A model generated the notes under the pieces. The model did not search any database. It was not told the DNA's origin and was given only the letters and a program-made list of their open reading frames with translations. Below are positions 41,758 to 50,317 of a DNA stretch of 64,000 nt, one piece after another. Origin of the DNA: an uncultured Bacteroidota bacterium (GTDB taxonomy: Bacteria > Bacteroidota > Bacteroidia > Chitinophagales > Chitinophagaceae); assembly GCA_903837525.1 (NCBI GenBank), contig CAILUU010000040.1, forward strand, positions 1-64,000, read 5' to 3'. A program made the position numbers and the translations under genes. The first letter of the stretch is position 1; the number at the start of each line of letters is the position of its first letter.

Positions 41758-42693
41758 TTAAATACTCAATGTACTCAACACAATATTCATACTACGTACA
41801 GCTTCTGCACTTTTATTAAACGCAGTTTGTTCTTCTTCATTTAATTTATAATCTACAATTTTTTCCCATCCATTTTTTCCAATAACAACAGGTACACCTA
41901 AGCAAATATCGTTTTGCCCGTATTCTCCCTCTAGGCTAACACAACACGTAAACAATTTCTTTTCATCACGTACAATAGCTTCAACTAAAGCAGCACCTGC
42001 AGCGCCTGGAGCATACCATGCACTTGTACCTAATAATCCTGTTAATGTAGCTCCTCCTACCATTGTATCTGCAGCTACTTTTTTCAACGCATCTACATCT
42101 AAATGATTACTTACTGGTGCTCCTTGGTAAGTAGCCAAACGAGTAAGTGGAATCATGGTAGTATCGCCATGGCCACCAATTACAAAGCCTTGTAAATCGT
42201 TTGCAGAGCAACCAATTGCTGTTGATAAATAATATTTAAAACGGCTGCTATCTAAAATACCACCCATTCCTATAATTCTATTTTTAGGTACTCCACTTTC
42301 TTTTAAAGCTAAATACGTCATGGTATCCATAGGGTTACTAATAACAATAATAATAGCATTAGGACTATGCTTCAAAATGCTTTTAGTAACTGTTTTTACT
42401 ATGCCAGCATTTATGCCTATTAATTCTTCCCTCGTCATCCCTGGTTTACGAGGAATACCACTAGTAATAACAGCAACATCTGTACCTGCAGTTTTGGTGT
42501 AATCATTTGTGCTACCAACTACTTTTGTATCAAAACCTAATAAAGTAGTAGTTTGCATAATATCAATAGCTTTACCTTCGGCAACACCTTCTTTAATATC
42601 CACTAACACAAGCTCCGAACAAAGTTCTTTACGGGCAATATTATCGGCACATGTAGCACCTACGGCTCCTGCACCTACAACAGTTACTTTCAT
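41758..42693 (-). CDS. mdh: Malate dehydrogenase
   Basis: Oxidises malate to oxaloacetate with NAD in the citric acid cycle. The 311-residue protein is of the LDH-like class: GAGAVGATCADNIA (7-20) binds NAD. SGIPRKPGMTREELIGINAGI (about 77-97) has the substrate-binding Arg residues of the mobile loop. VISNPMDTMTY and GGHGDTTMIPL (catalytic His) follow. The ends are normal. It is leftward with a -7 box at 42732-42739 and a strong terminator after it. Confidence 0.97.
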   Translation of the reverse strand: MKVTVVGAGAVGATCADNIARKELCSELVLVDIKEGVAEGKAIDIMQTTTLLGFDTKVVGSTNDYTKTAGTDVAVITSGIPRKPGMTREELIGINAGIVKTVTKSILKHSPNAIIIVISNPMDTMTYLALKESGVPKNRIIGMGGILDSSRFKYYLSTAIGCSANDLQGFVIGGHGDTTMIPLTRLATYQGAPVSNHLDVDALKKVAADTMVGGATLTGLLGTSAWYAPGAAGAALVEAIVRDEKKLFTCCVSLEGEYGQNDICLGVPVVIGKNGWEKIVDYKLNEEEQTAFNKSAEAVRSMNIVLSTLSI

Positions 42694-42731
42694 TTTTTAT
42701 TTATTTTAAAGTGATGATTTTATTTGCGCTG

Positions 42732-42739
42732 CAAAGGTA
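42732..42739 (-). promoter_or_regulatory. -7 box TACCTTTG before mdh
   Basis: Minus-strand TACCTTTG matches the -7 consensus and lies 38 bases before the mdh ATG. Confidence 0.5.
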
Positions 42740-42767
42740 TTGAATTCTACGAATTGATTTTGTCACG

Positions 42768-42825
42768 AATTACACAAATTGACTCTAATTTTACTAACAT
42801 CATTTCAGAAAAAATTCGTGTAATT
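42768..42825. repeat. Inverted CACGAATT-type repeat in the mdh upstream region
   Basis: AATTACACAAATT (42768-42780) and the reverse complement of 42813-42825 (AATTACACGAATT) match at 12 of 13 positions, about 32 bases apart. The words resemble those around 26938-27106. Confidence 0.55.
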
Positions 42826-42842
42826 GGTTCTAATTGATATAA

Positions 42843-43334
42843 TCAATAAGAATCTACAATTTTTTTTAACTCCACCTCACCCGTAAACCAATTTACCAAT
42901 TGCCCCTTTTTATTGTAAATAAATATAGCAGGAAATGAACGTACCTTATAAAACGTACCTAAAAAATAAGTTGGGTCTCTACCCATTGTTATAGCACTAT
43001 AATTAGAAATTTTATATCCCTCGTAAAACTTTTTTACATAACTAAACCCCACAGGTGTAGCCATTACTATTTGTGCTTTTTTAAAGAGTTTTATGTTAGC
43101 CGTAATTTGCTTGGTCATCTCTTGGCAATGCTCACAATCGGGGCTAAATACCATTACAATAGTTGGCGTTTTCTTTTTTAAATCTTCTTTTGTAAAATAG
43201 GTGCTATCGGGTATCTTAATTAATTTAAAGGGAGGAATGGTAGGAAAGCGTAAATAAAGTAAAGAGGTATCTTGTTGAGCAAAGCAACTAACTGATAGCA
43301 CCCAACAACAAAGTAAACACACTAATTTTTTCAC
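42843..43334 (-). CDS. Secreted thioredoxin-like protein
   Basis: A 163-residue exported protein with a signal peptide (about 1-19, ending SVSCFAQ) and a thioredoxin/TlpA-type fold. The redox motif is intact as FSPDCEHCQEMTKQI (CEHC at about 69-72), followed by ATPVGFSYVKKFYEGY and a cis-Pro loop VRSFPAIFIYNKKGQ. It probably works as a periplasmic thiol reductase or oxidoreductase, perhaps serving cytochrome maturation, but the partner is unknown. A -7 box (43345-43352) sits 10 bases before the ATG. Confidence 0.85.
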   Translation of the reverse strand: MKKLVCLLCCWVLSVSCFAQQDTSLLYLRFPTIPPFKLIKIPDSTYFTKEDLKKKTPTIVMVFSPDCEHCQEMTKQITANIKLFKKAQIVMATPVGFSYVKKFYEGYKISNYSAITMGRDPTYFLGTFYKVRSFPAIFIYNKKGQLVNWFTGEVELKKIVDSY

Positions 43335-43344
43335 CTTTTTTAAA

Positions 43345-43352
43345 CAAAGGTA
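43345..43352 (-). promoter_or_regulatory. -7 box TACCTTTG before the thioredoxin-like gene
   Basis: Minus-strand TACCTTTG matches TAnnTTTG, ending 10 bases upstream of the ATG. Confidence 0.5.
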
Positions 43353-43480
43353 AACGAATTAAATATCCCCCTATTTTAGGAAAAATACATTTACATTGGT
43401 TTTATACTAATAATAGATAGCTTAAAAATTGCTAATGAGGTATTATTTTATATACAGCCCCAAAACCAAAAAAATTGCCC

Positions 43481-43488
43481 TACTTTTG
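43481..43488 (+). promoter_or_regulatory. -7 box TACTTTTG before efp
   Basis: TACTTTTG matches TAnnTTTG and lies 18 bases before the efp ATG at 43507. Its place inside the longer open frame argues against the upstream starts. Confidence 0.5.
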
Positions 43489-43506
43489 CACACTAAAAAC
43501 AAAAAT

Positions 43507-44073
43507 ATGGCTACTACAGCAGATGTGCGTTCAGGACTTATTATTAAGGTAGATGGAAGTTTATACAGTGTAATTGAATTTGGACAAAATAAAACTGCTA
43601 GATCTGCAGCAAAAGTTTGGGCTAAATTAAAAGGTGTTGATAATGCCCGAAATATTGAAATAACCTGGAATAGTGGTGAAACTATTTTTCCGGTACGAGT
43701 AGAAAAAAGAACATATCAATATTTATATAAAGACGATACGGGTTACAGTTTTATGGATACCGAAACGTTTGAACAAATTACGGTAGCAGAAACTATGATA
43801 GATGCCCCTAAATTTTTAAAAGATGGGCAAGAAGTTAGCGTATCAATAAATGGAGAAACCGACCAACCAATGTCTGTTGAATTGCCCGACAAAATTGTAT
43901 TATTAGTTACCTATAGTGAGCCCGGCATAAGAGGCGATACAGCTACAAAAACCTTAAAACCAGCAACCGTTGAAACAGGTGCAACAGTTAACGTTCCCCT
44001 ATTTGTTAATGAAGGAGAATTGATACGAGTAAATGCAAAAACAGGTGAATATGTAGAAAGAGTTAAGGAGTAA
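43507..44073 (+). CDS. efp: Translation elongation factor P
   Basis: EF-P rescues ribosomes stalled at polyproline stretches. The 188-residue protein has three beta-barrel domains. It begins MATTADVRSGLIIKVDGSLY, with the KOW-like first domain and the loop around residue 32-36 (GQNKTARSAA) that carries the modified Lys in some species. The third domain ends with NVPLFVNEGELIRVNAKTGEYVERV, the family signature. The frame is open from 43429, but the extra 26 residues are unlike EF-P and contain the promoter, so 43507 is the start. Confidence 0.96.
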   Translation: MATTADVRSGLIIKVDGSLYSVIEFGQNKTARSAAKVWAKLKGVDNARNIEITWNSGETIFPVRVEKRTYQYLYKDDTGYSFMDTETFEQITVAETMIDAPKFLKDGQEVSVSINGETDQPMSVELPDKIVLLVTYSEPGIRGDTATKTLKPATVETGATVNVPLFVNEGELIRVNAKTGEYVERVKE

Positions 44074-44090
44074 ATAACCTTTTTCGTATT

Positions 44091-44129
44091 AAAAATGGAT
44101 AATTGTTTACGCAATTATCCATTTTTTTT
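44091..44129 (+). terminator. Rho-independent terminator of efp
   Basis: A 15-bp perfect stem (44091-44105 with 44112-44126, core ATGGATAATTG) with a 6-base loop is followed by a T run. It lies 18 bases after the efp stop. Confidence 0.85.
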
Positions 44130-44297
44130 GAACAGATTTTGCTATATTTTGAATGATTTTCATCACTTTTACCCCTTTTTTATCCATTTTATGCTTAAAA
44201 ATGGACATTTTATGCTTTTTGATTTTTAATTTTTGATTTAACCCTATACCTTAGCAATCCGTTAACCCTCAACTATAACCAAATAATTCAATTAATT

Positions 44298-44771
44298 ATG
44301 GACATTAAGCAAATTCAGGAGTTAGTAAAACTCATTAATAAAACCAATATTGGCGAAATTACAATAGAGGAAGATGGCGTAAAAATTACGGTAAAACAAA
44401 AAAAAGACCCTCGTCCTATTATTGCAGGAGGTGGAAGTTTTCAGGCTAGCGCCCCGGTTTTAGCTACTACCCCTAGCATTCCTATTCCTCCGCCTGCAGC
44501 AAAGCAAGTAGATGAACCAAAAGCCGACAATTTAATAACTATTAAAAGCCCAATGATTGGCACTTTTTACAGGTCAGCTGGCCCTGGCAAACCCATTTTT
44601 GTAAACGTGGGTGATGAAGTTACAAATGGTAAAGTAGTTTGTATTATTGAAGCCATGAAGTTGTTTAACGAAATTGAAAGTGAAATAAAAGGTAAAATTG
44701 TAAAAGTATTGGTAGATGATGCAAGCCCAGTAGAATACGATCAGCCCCTTTTTCTAGTTGACCCTTCTTAA
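44298..44771 (+). CDS. accB: Biotin carboxyl carrier protein of acetyl-CoA carboxylase
   Basis: AccB carries the biotin that is carboxylated by AccC and handed to the carboxyltransferase to make malonyl-CoA. The 157-residue protein has an N-terminal helical segment, a Pro/Ala-rich flexible linker (about 48-75) and the C-terminal biotinyl domain. The biotin Lys is in EAMKLFNEIES (Lys121). The usual EAMKLMNEI has Phe in place of Met at position 123, a mild variant. It lies 83 bases before accC in the same direction and they are presumably one operon. Confidence 0.96.
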   Translation: MDIKQIQELVKLINKTNIGEITIEEDGVKITVKQKKDPRPIIAGGGSFQASAPVLATTPSIPIPPPAAKQVDEPKADNLITIKSPMIGTFYRSAGPGKPIFVNVGDEVTNGKVVCIIEAMKLFNEIESEIKGKIVKVLVDDASPVEYDQPLFLVDPS

Positions 44772-44781
44772 AAAATTACGG

Positions 44782-44838
44782 ATTAGGAATGTAACTATCA
44801 TTCCAACAATAAAATATTCCTAATTCTCCATTCCTAAT
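44782..44838. repeat. ATTAGGAATG inverted and direct repeats between accB and accC
   Basis: ATTAGGAATG (44782-44791) is the reverse complement of CATTCCTAAT (44829-44838). ATTCCTAAT also occurs at 44816-44824. The spacer therefore can fold, but there is no T run, and transcription into accC probably continues. Confidence 0.5.
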
Positions 44839-44854
44839 TTTTAATTGATAAACA

Positions 44855-46192
44855 GTGTTTAAAAAAATATTAATTGCCAACCGTGGAGAAATTGCCCTAC
44901 GTATAATACGTACCTGCAAAGAAATGGGTATTAAAACAGTAGCCGTTTATTCCACTGCCGATAAAGATAGTCTTCATGTACGTTTTGCCGATGAAGCGGT
45001 TTGTATAGGCAAACCTGCCAGTGTTGATAGTTATTTAAATGTCGCTCACATAATGGCAGCCTGTGAAATTACCAATGCCGATGCGGTACATCCTGGCTAT
45101 GGCTTTTTAGCAGAAAATAGCAAGTTTGCAAAAATTTGTGGTGATCATGGTATAAAATTTATTGGTCCAACGCCAGAAATGATTGATGCCATGGGAGATA
45201 AAGTTACAGCAAAGGAAACCATGATAAAAGCTGGTGTTCCTGTTGTACCTGGTGTTGAGGGCTTATTGCAAAGTATGGATCATGCAAAAAAATCTGCAAA
45301 AGAAATTGGCTACCCAGTAATTTTAAAAGCAACTGCAGGTGGTGGTGGTAAAGGCATGAGAATTGTTTGGAAAGAAGAAGACATTGAAAAAAACTACGAC
45401 AATGCTAAAACCGAAGCTGCAGCATCGTTTAAAAATGATGGACTTTATATGGAAAAATATGTGGAAGAGCCACGCCATATAGAAATACAAGTTGCTGGCG
45501 ACCAATACGGCACAGCAAGCCATTTAAGCGAAAGAGATTGTAGCATACAACGTAGGCACCAAAAATTGGTAGAAGAAAGCCCTTCGCCATTTATGACGCC
45601 AGATTTGCGTAAAGCAATGGGAGAAGCTGCTGTTAAGGCCTGTAATTCCATAAATTATGAAGGTGTGGGTACTATTGAATTTTTAGTAGATAAACACCGT
45701 AATTTTTATTTTATGGAAATGAATACTCGTATTCAAGTGGAGCATTGCGTTACCGAAGAAGTTATAAATTTTGATTTAATAAAAGAACAAATAAAAATAG
45801 CGGCAGGCGAAAAAGTTAGTGGAATACATTACGAACCACAAATGTGTGCTATTGAATGCCGCATTAATGCCGAAGACCCCTATAACGATTTTAGACCTAG
45901 CCCAGGAAAAATTACCGTACTTCATCAACCTGGTGGACATGGTGTTCGTATTGATAGCCATGTTTATGCTGGTTATGTAATACCCCCTTATTACGATAGT
46001 ATGATTGCAAAAATTATTACTGTTGCAAGAACAAGAGAGGAAGCTATTAATACAATGAGCAGAGCATTAAGTGAGTATGTAATTGAAGGTGTAAAAACCA
46101 CCATACCCTTTCATCAACAATTGATGAAACACCCCGATTTTATAAGTGGAAATTTTACCACAAAGTTTTTGGAAACATTTACAATGAAATAA
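44855..46192 (+). CDS. accC: Biotin carboxylase subunit of acetyl-CoA carboxylase
   Basis: AccC carboxylates the biotin on AccB with ATP and bicarbonate. The 445-residue protein has the biotin carboxylase N-domain [18 protein letters not shown] (2-19), a grasp-type ATP domain with [12 protein letters not shown] (about 158-169) and [12 protein letters not shown], and the catalytic [15 protein letters not shown] (about 288-302). The start is GTG at 44855, since family homology begins at the next residue and no ATG is nearby. It ends in a strong terminator at 46196. Confidence 0.97.
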   Translation: MFKKILIANRGEIALRIIRTCKEMGIKTVAVYSTADKDSLHVRFADEAVCIGKPASVDSYLNVAHIMAACEITNADAVHPGYGFLAENSKFAKICGDHGIKFIGPTPEMIDAMGDKVTAKETMIKAGVPVVPGVEGLLQSMDHAKKSAKEIGYPVILKATAGGGGKGMRIVWKEEDIEKNYDNAKTEAAASFKNDGLYMEKYVEEPRHIEIQVAGDQYGTASHLSERDCSIQRRHQKLVEESPSPFMTPDLRKAMGEAAVKACNSINYEGVGTIEFLVDKHRNFYFMEMNTRIQVEHCVTEEVINFDLIKEQIKIAAGEKVSGIHYEPQMCAIECRINAEDPYNDFRPSPGKITVLHQPGGHGVRIDSHVYAGYVIPPYYDSMIAKIITVARTREEAINTMSRALSEYVIEGVKTTIPFHQQLMKHPDFISGNFTTKFLETFTMK

Positions 46193-46195
46193 ATT

Positions 46196-46226
46196 AAAAA
46201 AGCCTCGAAATTTTCGAGGCTTTTTT
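46196..46226 (+). terminator. Rho-independent terminator of accC
   Basis: AAAAAAGCCTCGAAA pairs with TTTCGAGGCTTTTTT around a minimal loop, 4 bases after the accC stop, ending in Ts. Confidence 0.85.
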
Positions 46227-46356
46227 AATTTCCTTTACTTGAATGAATTTGAAAATTTAAGATTCCCCTCTCACCCAATACAAATAAGTAAATAAAATAG
46301 ATTTAATTTAACTCATACAAAGCAGCAAATTGTTTTAAGGTTTTGTCATTATTGAT

Positions 46357-46716
46357 GTGAAATATAATTTACTATTGCTATTGTGTAGCACATTTTTATT
46401 TTCTTGTAAAAAAGAAACAACTGAACAATGTTTTAAAGTAAAGTGGCTTGATGGTATATGTGCTATAAATATTTATCAAATACAAGACTCTGCCTATATG
46501 TATTTGGGGGAAGACAATTATATCCTTTCAAAAGATGGAAAAGTATATGATAATATATTTGTGCAATCTAACTATTGTGATAATATTATTTTAACTAGTG
46601 ATAATACAGCTATGGTTAAACTAAATAATGAACGAGATAATCTAAGCTGTGTAATTTGTTTAGCAGCATATGTAAATCCGCCATCAAAAAATCTATCTAT
46701 TAAACAATGCAGATAG
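46357..46716 (+). CDS. Small predicted lipoprotein of unknown function
   Basis: A 119-residue protein with a lipoprotein signal peptide. The lipobox is LFSC (Cys17), followed by the Lys/Glu-rich KKETTEQ common after Bacteroidota lipoboxes. The mature part holds five further Cys residues (FKVKWLDGIC, SNYCDN, LSCVIC and the final QCR) and may form disulfides. I do not recognise the family. The only in-frame start is GTG at 46357. The ATG two bases earlier is in another frame and stops at once. It converges with fabD, with 6 bases between stops. Confidence 0.6.
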   Translation: MKYNLLLLLCSTFLFSCKKETTEQCFKVKWLDGICAINIYQIQDSAYMYLGEDNYILSKDGKVYDNIFVQSNYCDNIILTSDNTAMVKLNNERDNLSCVICLAAYVNPPSKNLSIKQCR

Positions 46717-46722
46717 TTAGCA

Positions 46723-47613
46723 CTAATTAACCCCTTCCACCATCATATCTTTATTAATCTTTTGCACTAAGCCTTGTAATACTTTGCCAGGACCGAACTC
46801 TGTAAAATGTGTACCTCCATCAGCAATCATGGATTGTACACTTTGTGTCCATTTAACAGCTCCGGTAAGTTGGTTAATTAAGTTTTGTTTTATTTCCGTA
46901 GCATCGGTTACTGCTTTTGCAACTACGTTTTGATACACCGGGCAGGCAGGTGTGGCAAAGCTTGTAGCTTCAATAGCAGCGGCCAACTCTTTTTTTGCCG
47001 GCATCATTAATGGGCTATGAAAAGCACCACCAACAGGTAATACCAGTGCCCTTTTTGCCCCTGCGGTTTTCATAGCCTCACAAGCCAATTCAATTCCTTT
47101 TATACTGCCACTGATTACTAGTTGGCCAGGACAGTTATAATTTGCTGCCACAACTACTTCCCCGGTTTCGGCTGTAATAGTTGCACAAATTTCTTCAACT
47201 TTTTCATCGGCCAAGGCTAAAACAGCCGCCATTGTACTAGGATTTAATGCACACGCCTTTTGCATGGCATTTGCTCTTATGGCTACCAATTTTAATGCAT
47301 CTTCAAAACTCAATACTTCATTTGCTACCAATGCAGAAAATTCCCCTAACGAATGCCCAGCAACCATTGCTGGTTTTTGAGTAGCTAATGTTTTATAAGC
47401 AATTACCGAATGTAAAAAAACAGCTGGTTGCGTTACATTGGTTTGTTTTAACTCTTCATCGGTACCGCCAAACATAGTATCCGAAATTCTAAAGCCTAAA
47501 ATTTCATTTGCTTGCTCAAACAATTGCTTTGCACTAGCAATGGTATCGTACAAGTTTTTGCCCATTCCACTAAACTGTGCCCCTTGCCCTGGAAATATAA
47601 AAGCTTTTAACAT
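46723..47613 (-). CDS. fabD: Malonyl-CoA:acyl carrier protein transacylase
   Basis: FabD moves malonyl from CoA to acyl carrier protein to start fatty acid elongation. The 296-residue protein has the N-terminal FIFPGQGAQFSGMGKNLYD (5-23). The nucleophile lies in VAGHSLGEFSALVAN (Ser88, 84-98), and the His of the AFHSPLM motif is in GGAFHSPLMMPAK (near residue 195). The length is normal. It follows a terminator that closes the folE gene upstream, so it has its own promoter, though none is obvious. Confidence 0.96.
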   Translation of the reverse strand: MLKAFIFPGQGAQFSGMGKNLYDTIASAKQLFEQANEILGFRISDTMFGGTDEELKQTNVTQPAVFLHSVIAYKTLATQKPAMVAGHSLGEFSALVANEVLSFEDALKLVAIRANAMQKACALNPSTMAAVLALADEKVEEICATITAETGEVVVAANYNCPGQLVISGSIKGIELACEAMKTAGAKRALVLPVGGAFHSPLMMPAKKELAAAIEATSFATPACPVYQNVVAKAVTDATEIKQNLINQLTGAVKWTQSVQSMIADGGTHFTEFGPGKVLQGLVQKINKDMMVEGVN

Positions 47614-47642
47614 ACTTTTGAATTTAGTACAAAGAAAATAAA

Positions 47643-47665
47643 AAATCCCTCAAAAAGAGGGATTT
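47643..47665. terminator. Terminator between folE and fabD
   Basis: AAATCCCTC (47643-47651) pairs with GAGGGATTT (47657-47665) around an A5 loop. Both genes run leftward, so it ends the queD-folE transcript. On the minus strand the arm ends in GGGATTTTTT. Confidence 0.75.
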
Positions 47666-47688
47666 ACAAATTTATATTTTTGGTGTAT

Positions 47689-48285
47689 TTAGTGCAGCTT
47701 GCTTCCTATTAATTTTAAAAATTCATTTCGTGTTGTAGTTTTACCAAACTCTCCATCAAAAGCACTTGTAGTGGTTACAGAGTTTTGTTTTTGTACACCC
47801 CTCATCATCATACATAAATGCGAGGCTTCTATAACAACTGCAACCCCTACAGGATTTAGTGATTCTTTTATAGCATCTAAAATTTGATGCGTTAAACGTT
47901 CTTGCACCTGCAATCGCCTGCTGTATACATCAACCACCCTTGCAATTTTACTAAGCCCTGTTATCCATCCATTTGGTATATAAGCTACGTGTGCTTTGCC
48001 AAAAAAGGGAAGCATGTGATGCTCACACATACTATACAACTCAATATCTTTTACAATGATCATTTCGCTTACATCCTCATGAAATTTTGCAGAGTTTAAA
48101 ATTTCTTTTGCATCTAGCTGATAACCTTGTGTAATAAACTGCATAGCTTTAGCCATACGTTCAGGTGTCTTAATCAATCCTTCTCTGTCCGCATCTTCCC
48201 CTAAAAAAGAAATTGCTTCTTTGTAGTTCTTTTTTAACCCCTCGGTTGTCACCTCGTCGTATTGCTCAATTTTTTTGTACGCCAT
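47689..48285 (-). CDS. folE: GTP cyclohydrolase I
   Basis: FolE converts GTP to dihydroneopterin triphosphate, the shared first step for folate and queuosine/deazapurine synthesis. The 198-residue protein has the Zn ligands in [20 protein letters not shown] (Cys87 and His90) and Cys158 in [13 protein letters not shown], and the [23 protein letters not shown] substrate region (110-132). It lies 11 bases downstream of queD on the same strand, a likely two-gene operon, with a terminator after it. Confidence 0.96.
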   Translation of the reverse strand: MAYKKIEQYDEVTTEGLKKNYKEAISFLGEDADREGLIKTPERMAKAMQFITQGYQLDAKEILNSAKFHEDVSEMIIVKDIELYSMCEHHMLPFFGKAHVAYIPNGWITGLSKIARVVDVYSRRLQVQERLTHQILDAIKESLNPVGVAVVIEASHLCMMMRGVQKQNSVTTTSAFDGEFGKTTTRNEFLKLIGSKLH

Positions 48286-48296
48286 TTCTATTTTTT

Positions 48297-48707
48297 TTAT
48301 CCAAAATATTCTACATAAATACGCTCAGTTTCATACAATTTTACACAATGTAAATCTACCCCTTCGGCTTTTAATACAGGTTGTATTTGCTCCCAAATAC
48401 CAATGGCTAAATTTTCACAGGTTGTAAATTTGTCTTTCATAAAATCCACATCCAAATTCAAATTTTTATGATCAATTTTATCACAGGCATACTCGTTTAT
48501 TATTACACTTAGCCTTTTTGCATTAAAAACAAAACCTGTATCAGCTTGAGAAGTACCTTTTACAGTAACATGTAATTCATAATTGTGACCATGCCAATTT
48601 GCATTAGCACATTTGCCAAAAACTTCTTTATTTTTTTCAGCCGACCAATTGGTATTTTCCAATTTATGTGCTGCATTAAAATGCTCAACCCTTGTTAAAT
48701 AAACCAT
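48297..48707 (-). CDS. queD: 6-carboxytetrahydropterin synthase (QueD/PTPS family)
   Basis: QueD converts dihydroneopterin triphosphate to 6-carboxytetrahydropterin, on the way to preQ0 and queuosine. The 136-residue protein has the Zn ligand [10 protein letters not shown] (His14), Cys33 in [18 protein letters not shown] (with His39 and His41), and the C-terminal [12 protein letters not shown]. The GKCxNxxxHGHNY form also fits 6-pyruvoyl-tetrahydropterin synthase, but neighbours folE and queG support queuosine. Its promoter box (48722-48729) is divergent from that of mqnB. Confidence 0.92.
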   Translation of the reverse strand: MVYLTRVEHFNAAHKLENTNWSAEKNKEVFGKCANANWHGHNYELHVTVKGTSQADTGFVFNAKRLSVIINEYACDKIDHKNLNLDVDFMKDKFTTCENLAIGIWEQIQPVLKAEGVDLHCVKLYETERIYVEYFG

Positions 48708-48721
48708 TTACTGTTTTTGTG

Positions 48722-48729
48722 CAAAGTTA
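48722..48729 (-). promoter_or_regulatory. -7 box TAACTTTG before queD-folE
   Basis: Minus-strand TAACTTTG matches TAnnTTTG, 14 bases before the queD ATG. It faces the rightward box at 48775-48782 across a spacer of only about 45 bases. Confidence 0.5.
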
Positions 48730-48774
48730 CTATAAAAGAGTAAAGTATATTAACAGCATTATATAAAAAAAGTT

Positions 48775-48782
48775 CACCTTTG
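48775..48782 (+). promoter_or_regulatory. -7-like box CACCTTTG before mqnB
   Basis: CACCTTTG keeps the A and TTTG of TAnnTTTG and lies 4 bases before the mqnB ATG. Confidence 0.4.
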
Positions 48783-48786
48783 TAGT

Positions 48787-49410
48787 ATGAAAGTTTTACT
48801 TGTTTCGGCTACAGAATTTGAGATAGCCTCTTATTTTAAACAAAAAGACACTATTGATGTTTTATTAACTGGTGTTGGCATGCCTATAGCTTTATACCAT
48901 TTACAAAAGAAAATAACAGAAAACAGGTACAATTTAGTTATTCAAGTTGGTTTAGCAGGAGCATTTACAACTAAATTTGAATTGGGCGAAACAGTATTTG
49001 TTAAACAAGATACCTTTGGTGATTTAGGTATAGAAGAAAAAGAACGTTTTACCCCCATTTTTGAAACTGACTTGTTTAATAAAAACGAGTTCCCTTTTGA
49101 GAACGGCTGGTTGGTAAATAAAAATAAAATTTTACAACAGTCTACTTTAGAAGTAGTAAAAGCTGTTACCATTAATAAAGTGACTGATAAGGGTAGTATA
49201 AAACAACAATTGATAGATAGTTTTAATCCAGATATAGAAACAATGGAAGGTGCAGCCTTACATTATGTTTGTTTACACCAAAACATTCCATTTATACAAC
49301 TAAGGGCAATTAGTAATTATGTGGGAGAGAGAGATAAAACAAAATGGAAAATAGATTTAGCTATTAGCAATTTACATAACGAACTAATAAAACTACTTAA
49401 ACAATTGTAA
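48787..49410 (+). CDS. mqnB: Futalosine hydrolase
   Basis: MqnB removes the base from futalosine (or aminodeoxyfutalosine) in the futalosine menaquinone pathway. The 207-residue protein has a purine nucleosidase fold: VLLVSATEFEIASYF (3-17), LLTGVGMPIALYHLQ (about 31-45), VIQVGLAGAF, and the later IETMEGAALHYVCLHQNIPFIQLRAISN with the METME/EGAA nucleoside site. It is followed 58 bases later by mqnD on the same strand. This pairing supports the assignment over MTA/SAH nucleosidase. Confidence 0.93.
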   Translation: MKVLLVSATEFEIASYFKQKDTIDVLLTGVGMPIALYHLQKKITENRYNLVIQVGLAGAFTTKFELGETVFVKQDTFGDLGIEEKERFTPIFETDLFNKNEFPFENGWLVNKNKILQQSTLEVVKAVTINKVTDKGSIKQQLIDSFNPDIETMEGAALHYVCLHQNIPFIQLRAISNYVGERDKTKWKIDLAISNLHNELIKLLKQL

Positions 49411-49468
49411 ATGAAAAGCAATGCCTTTTTTATTAATAACTAAGCAATGAATATATTAACTAATTAAC

Positions 49469-50293
49469 GTGAAATTTACACTCGGCTTTTCGCCCTGCCC
49501 AAACGATACTTTTATTTTTGATGCATTGGTAAACAAAAAAATTGATACCCATAACCTCAATTTTGATGTAGTGTTAGAAGATGTGGAAACCCTTAACCAA
49601 TTGGCTTTACATGGTAAATTACAACTAACTAAATTAAGTTATGGTGTATTGCCTTTAGTACTTGATACCTATGCTGTACTAAACAGTGGCAGTGCGTTAG
49701 GGAAAGGAGTTGGGCCGTTATTAATTAGTAAGGAGGAAGTAGGAAGTACGAATGTGGAGGACTCTTTAATTGCTATACCTGGAGAAAATACAACTGCCCA
49801 TTTATTATTTTCACTAGCTTATCCTAATGCAAAAAATAAAGTTTTTTTAAACTATACTAAAATTGAAGATTTTGTTTTGGCCAACAAAGGATTAGGTGTA
49901 ATTATACACGAAAATAGATTTACCTATAAAGATAAAGGCTTAAAAAAAATTATAGACCTTGGCGATTTTTGGGAGCAACAAACTGAATGCCCCATACCAC
50001 TTGGAGGAATTGTGGTAAAAAAAAATATAGACAAAAAAATAGCTTTACAACTAAATGGATTAATTAAGCAAAGTATTGAATATGCTTTTAAAAACAACTA
50101 CCCCACATTAACCAATTATGTAAAACTACATAGCCAAGAGTTGAGTGAAGAGGTAATGAAAAAACACATTGATTTATATGTAAACAACTACAGTATTGAT
50201 TTAGGAGAAGATGGAAAAAATGCTATTATAAGATTACTACAAGCCCATCCAAAAAAAGAAGGTAGTTTTAGCAAAGAATATATTTTTGTATAG
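49469..50293 (+). CDS. mqnD: 1,4-dihydroxy-6-naphthoate synthase
   Basis: MqnD makes 1,4-dihydroxy-6-naphthoate from cyclic dehypoxanthinyl futalosine, the ring-forming end of the futalosine menaquinone route. The 274-residue protein has the typical start FTLGFSPCPNDTFIFDALV (3-21), DVETLNQLALHGKLQLTKLSYGV (37-59) and GSALGKGVGPLL (72-84), then ECPIPLGGIVVKK (about 167-179), and is a periplasmic-binding-fold enzyme. The start is GTG at 49469, as the conserved segment begins just after it. It converges on the photolyase gene. Confidence 0.95.
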   Translation: MKFTLGFSPCPNDTFIFDALVNKKIDTHNLNFDVVLEDVETLNQLALHGKLQLTKLSYGVLPLVLDTYAVLNSGSALGKGVGPLLISKEEVGSTNVEDSLIAIPGENTTAHLLFSLAYPNAKNKVFLNYTKIEDFVLANKGLGVIIHENRFTYKDKGLKKIIDLGDFWEQQTECPIPLGGIVVKKNIDKKIALQLNGLIKQSIEYAFKNNYPTLTNYVKLHSQELSEEVMKKHIDLYVNNYSIDLGEDGKNAIIRLLQAHPKKEGSFSKEYIFV

Positions 50294-50317
50294 TTTCCCA
50301 AAAAATAAAAACTTACG

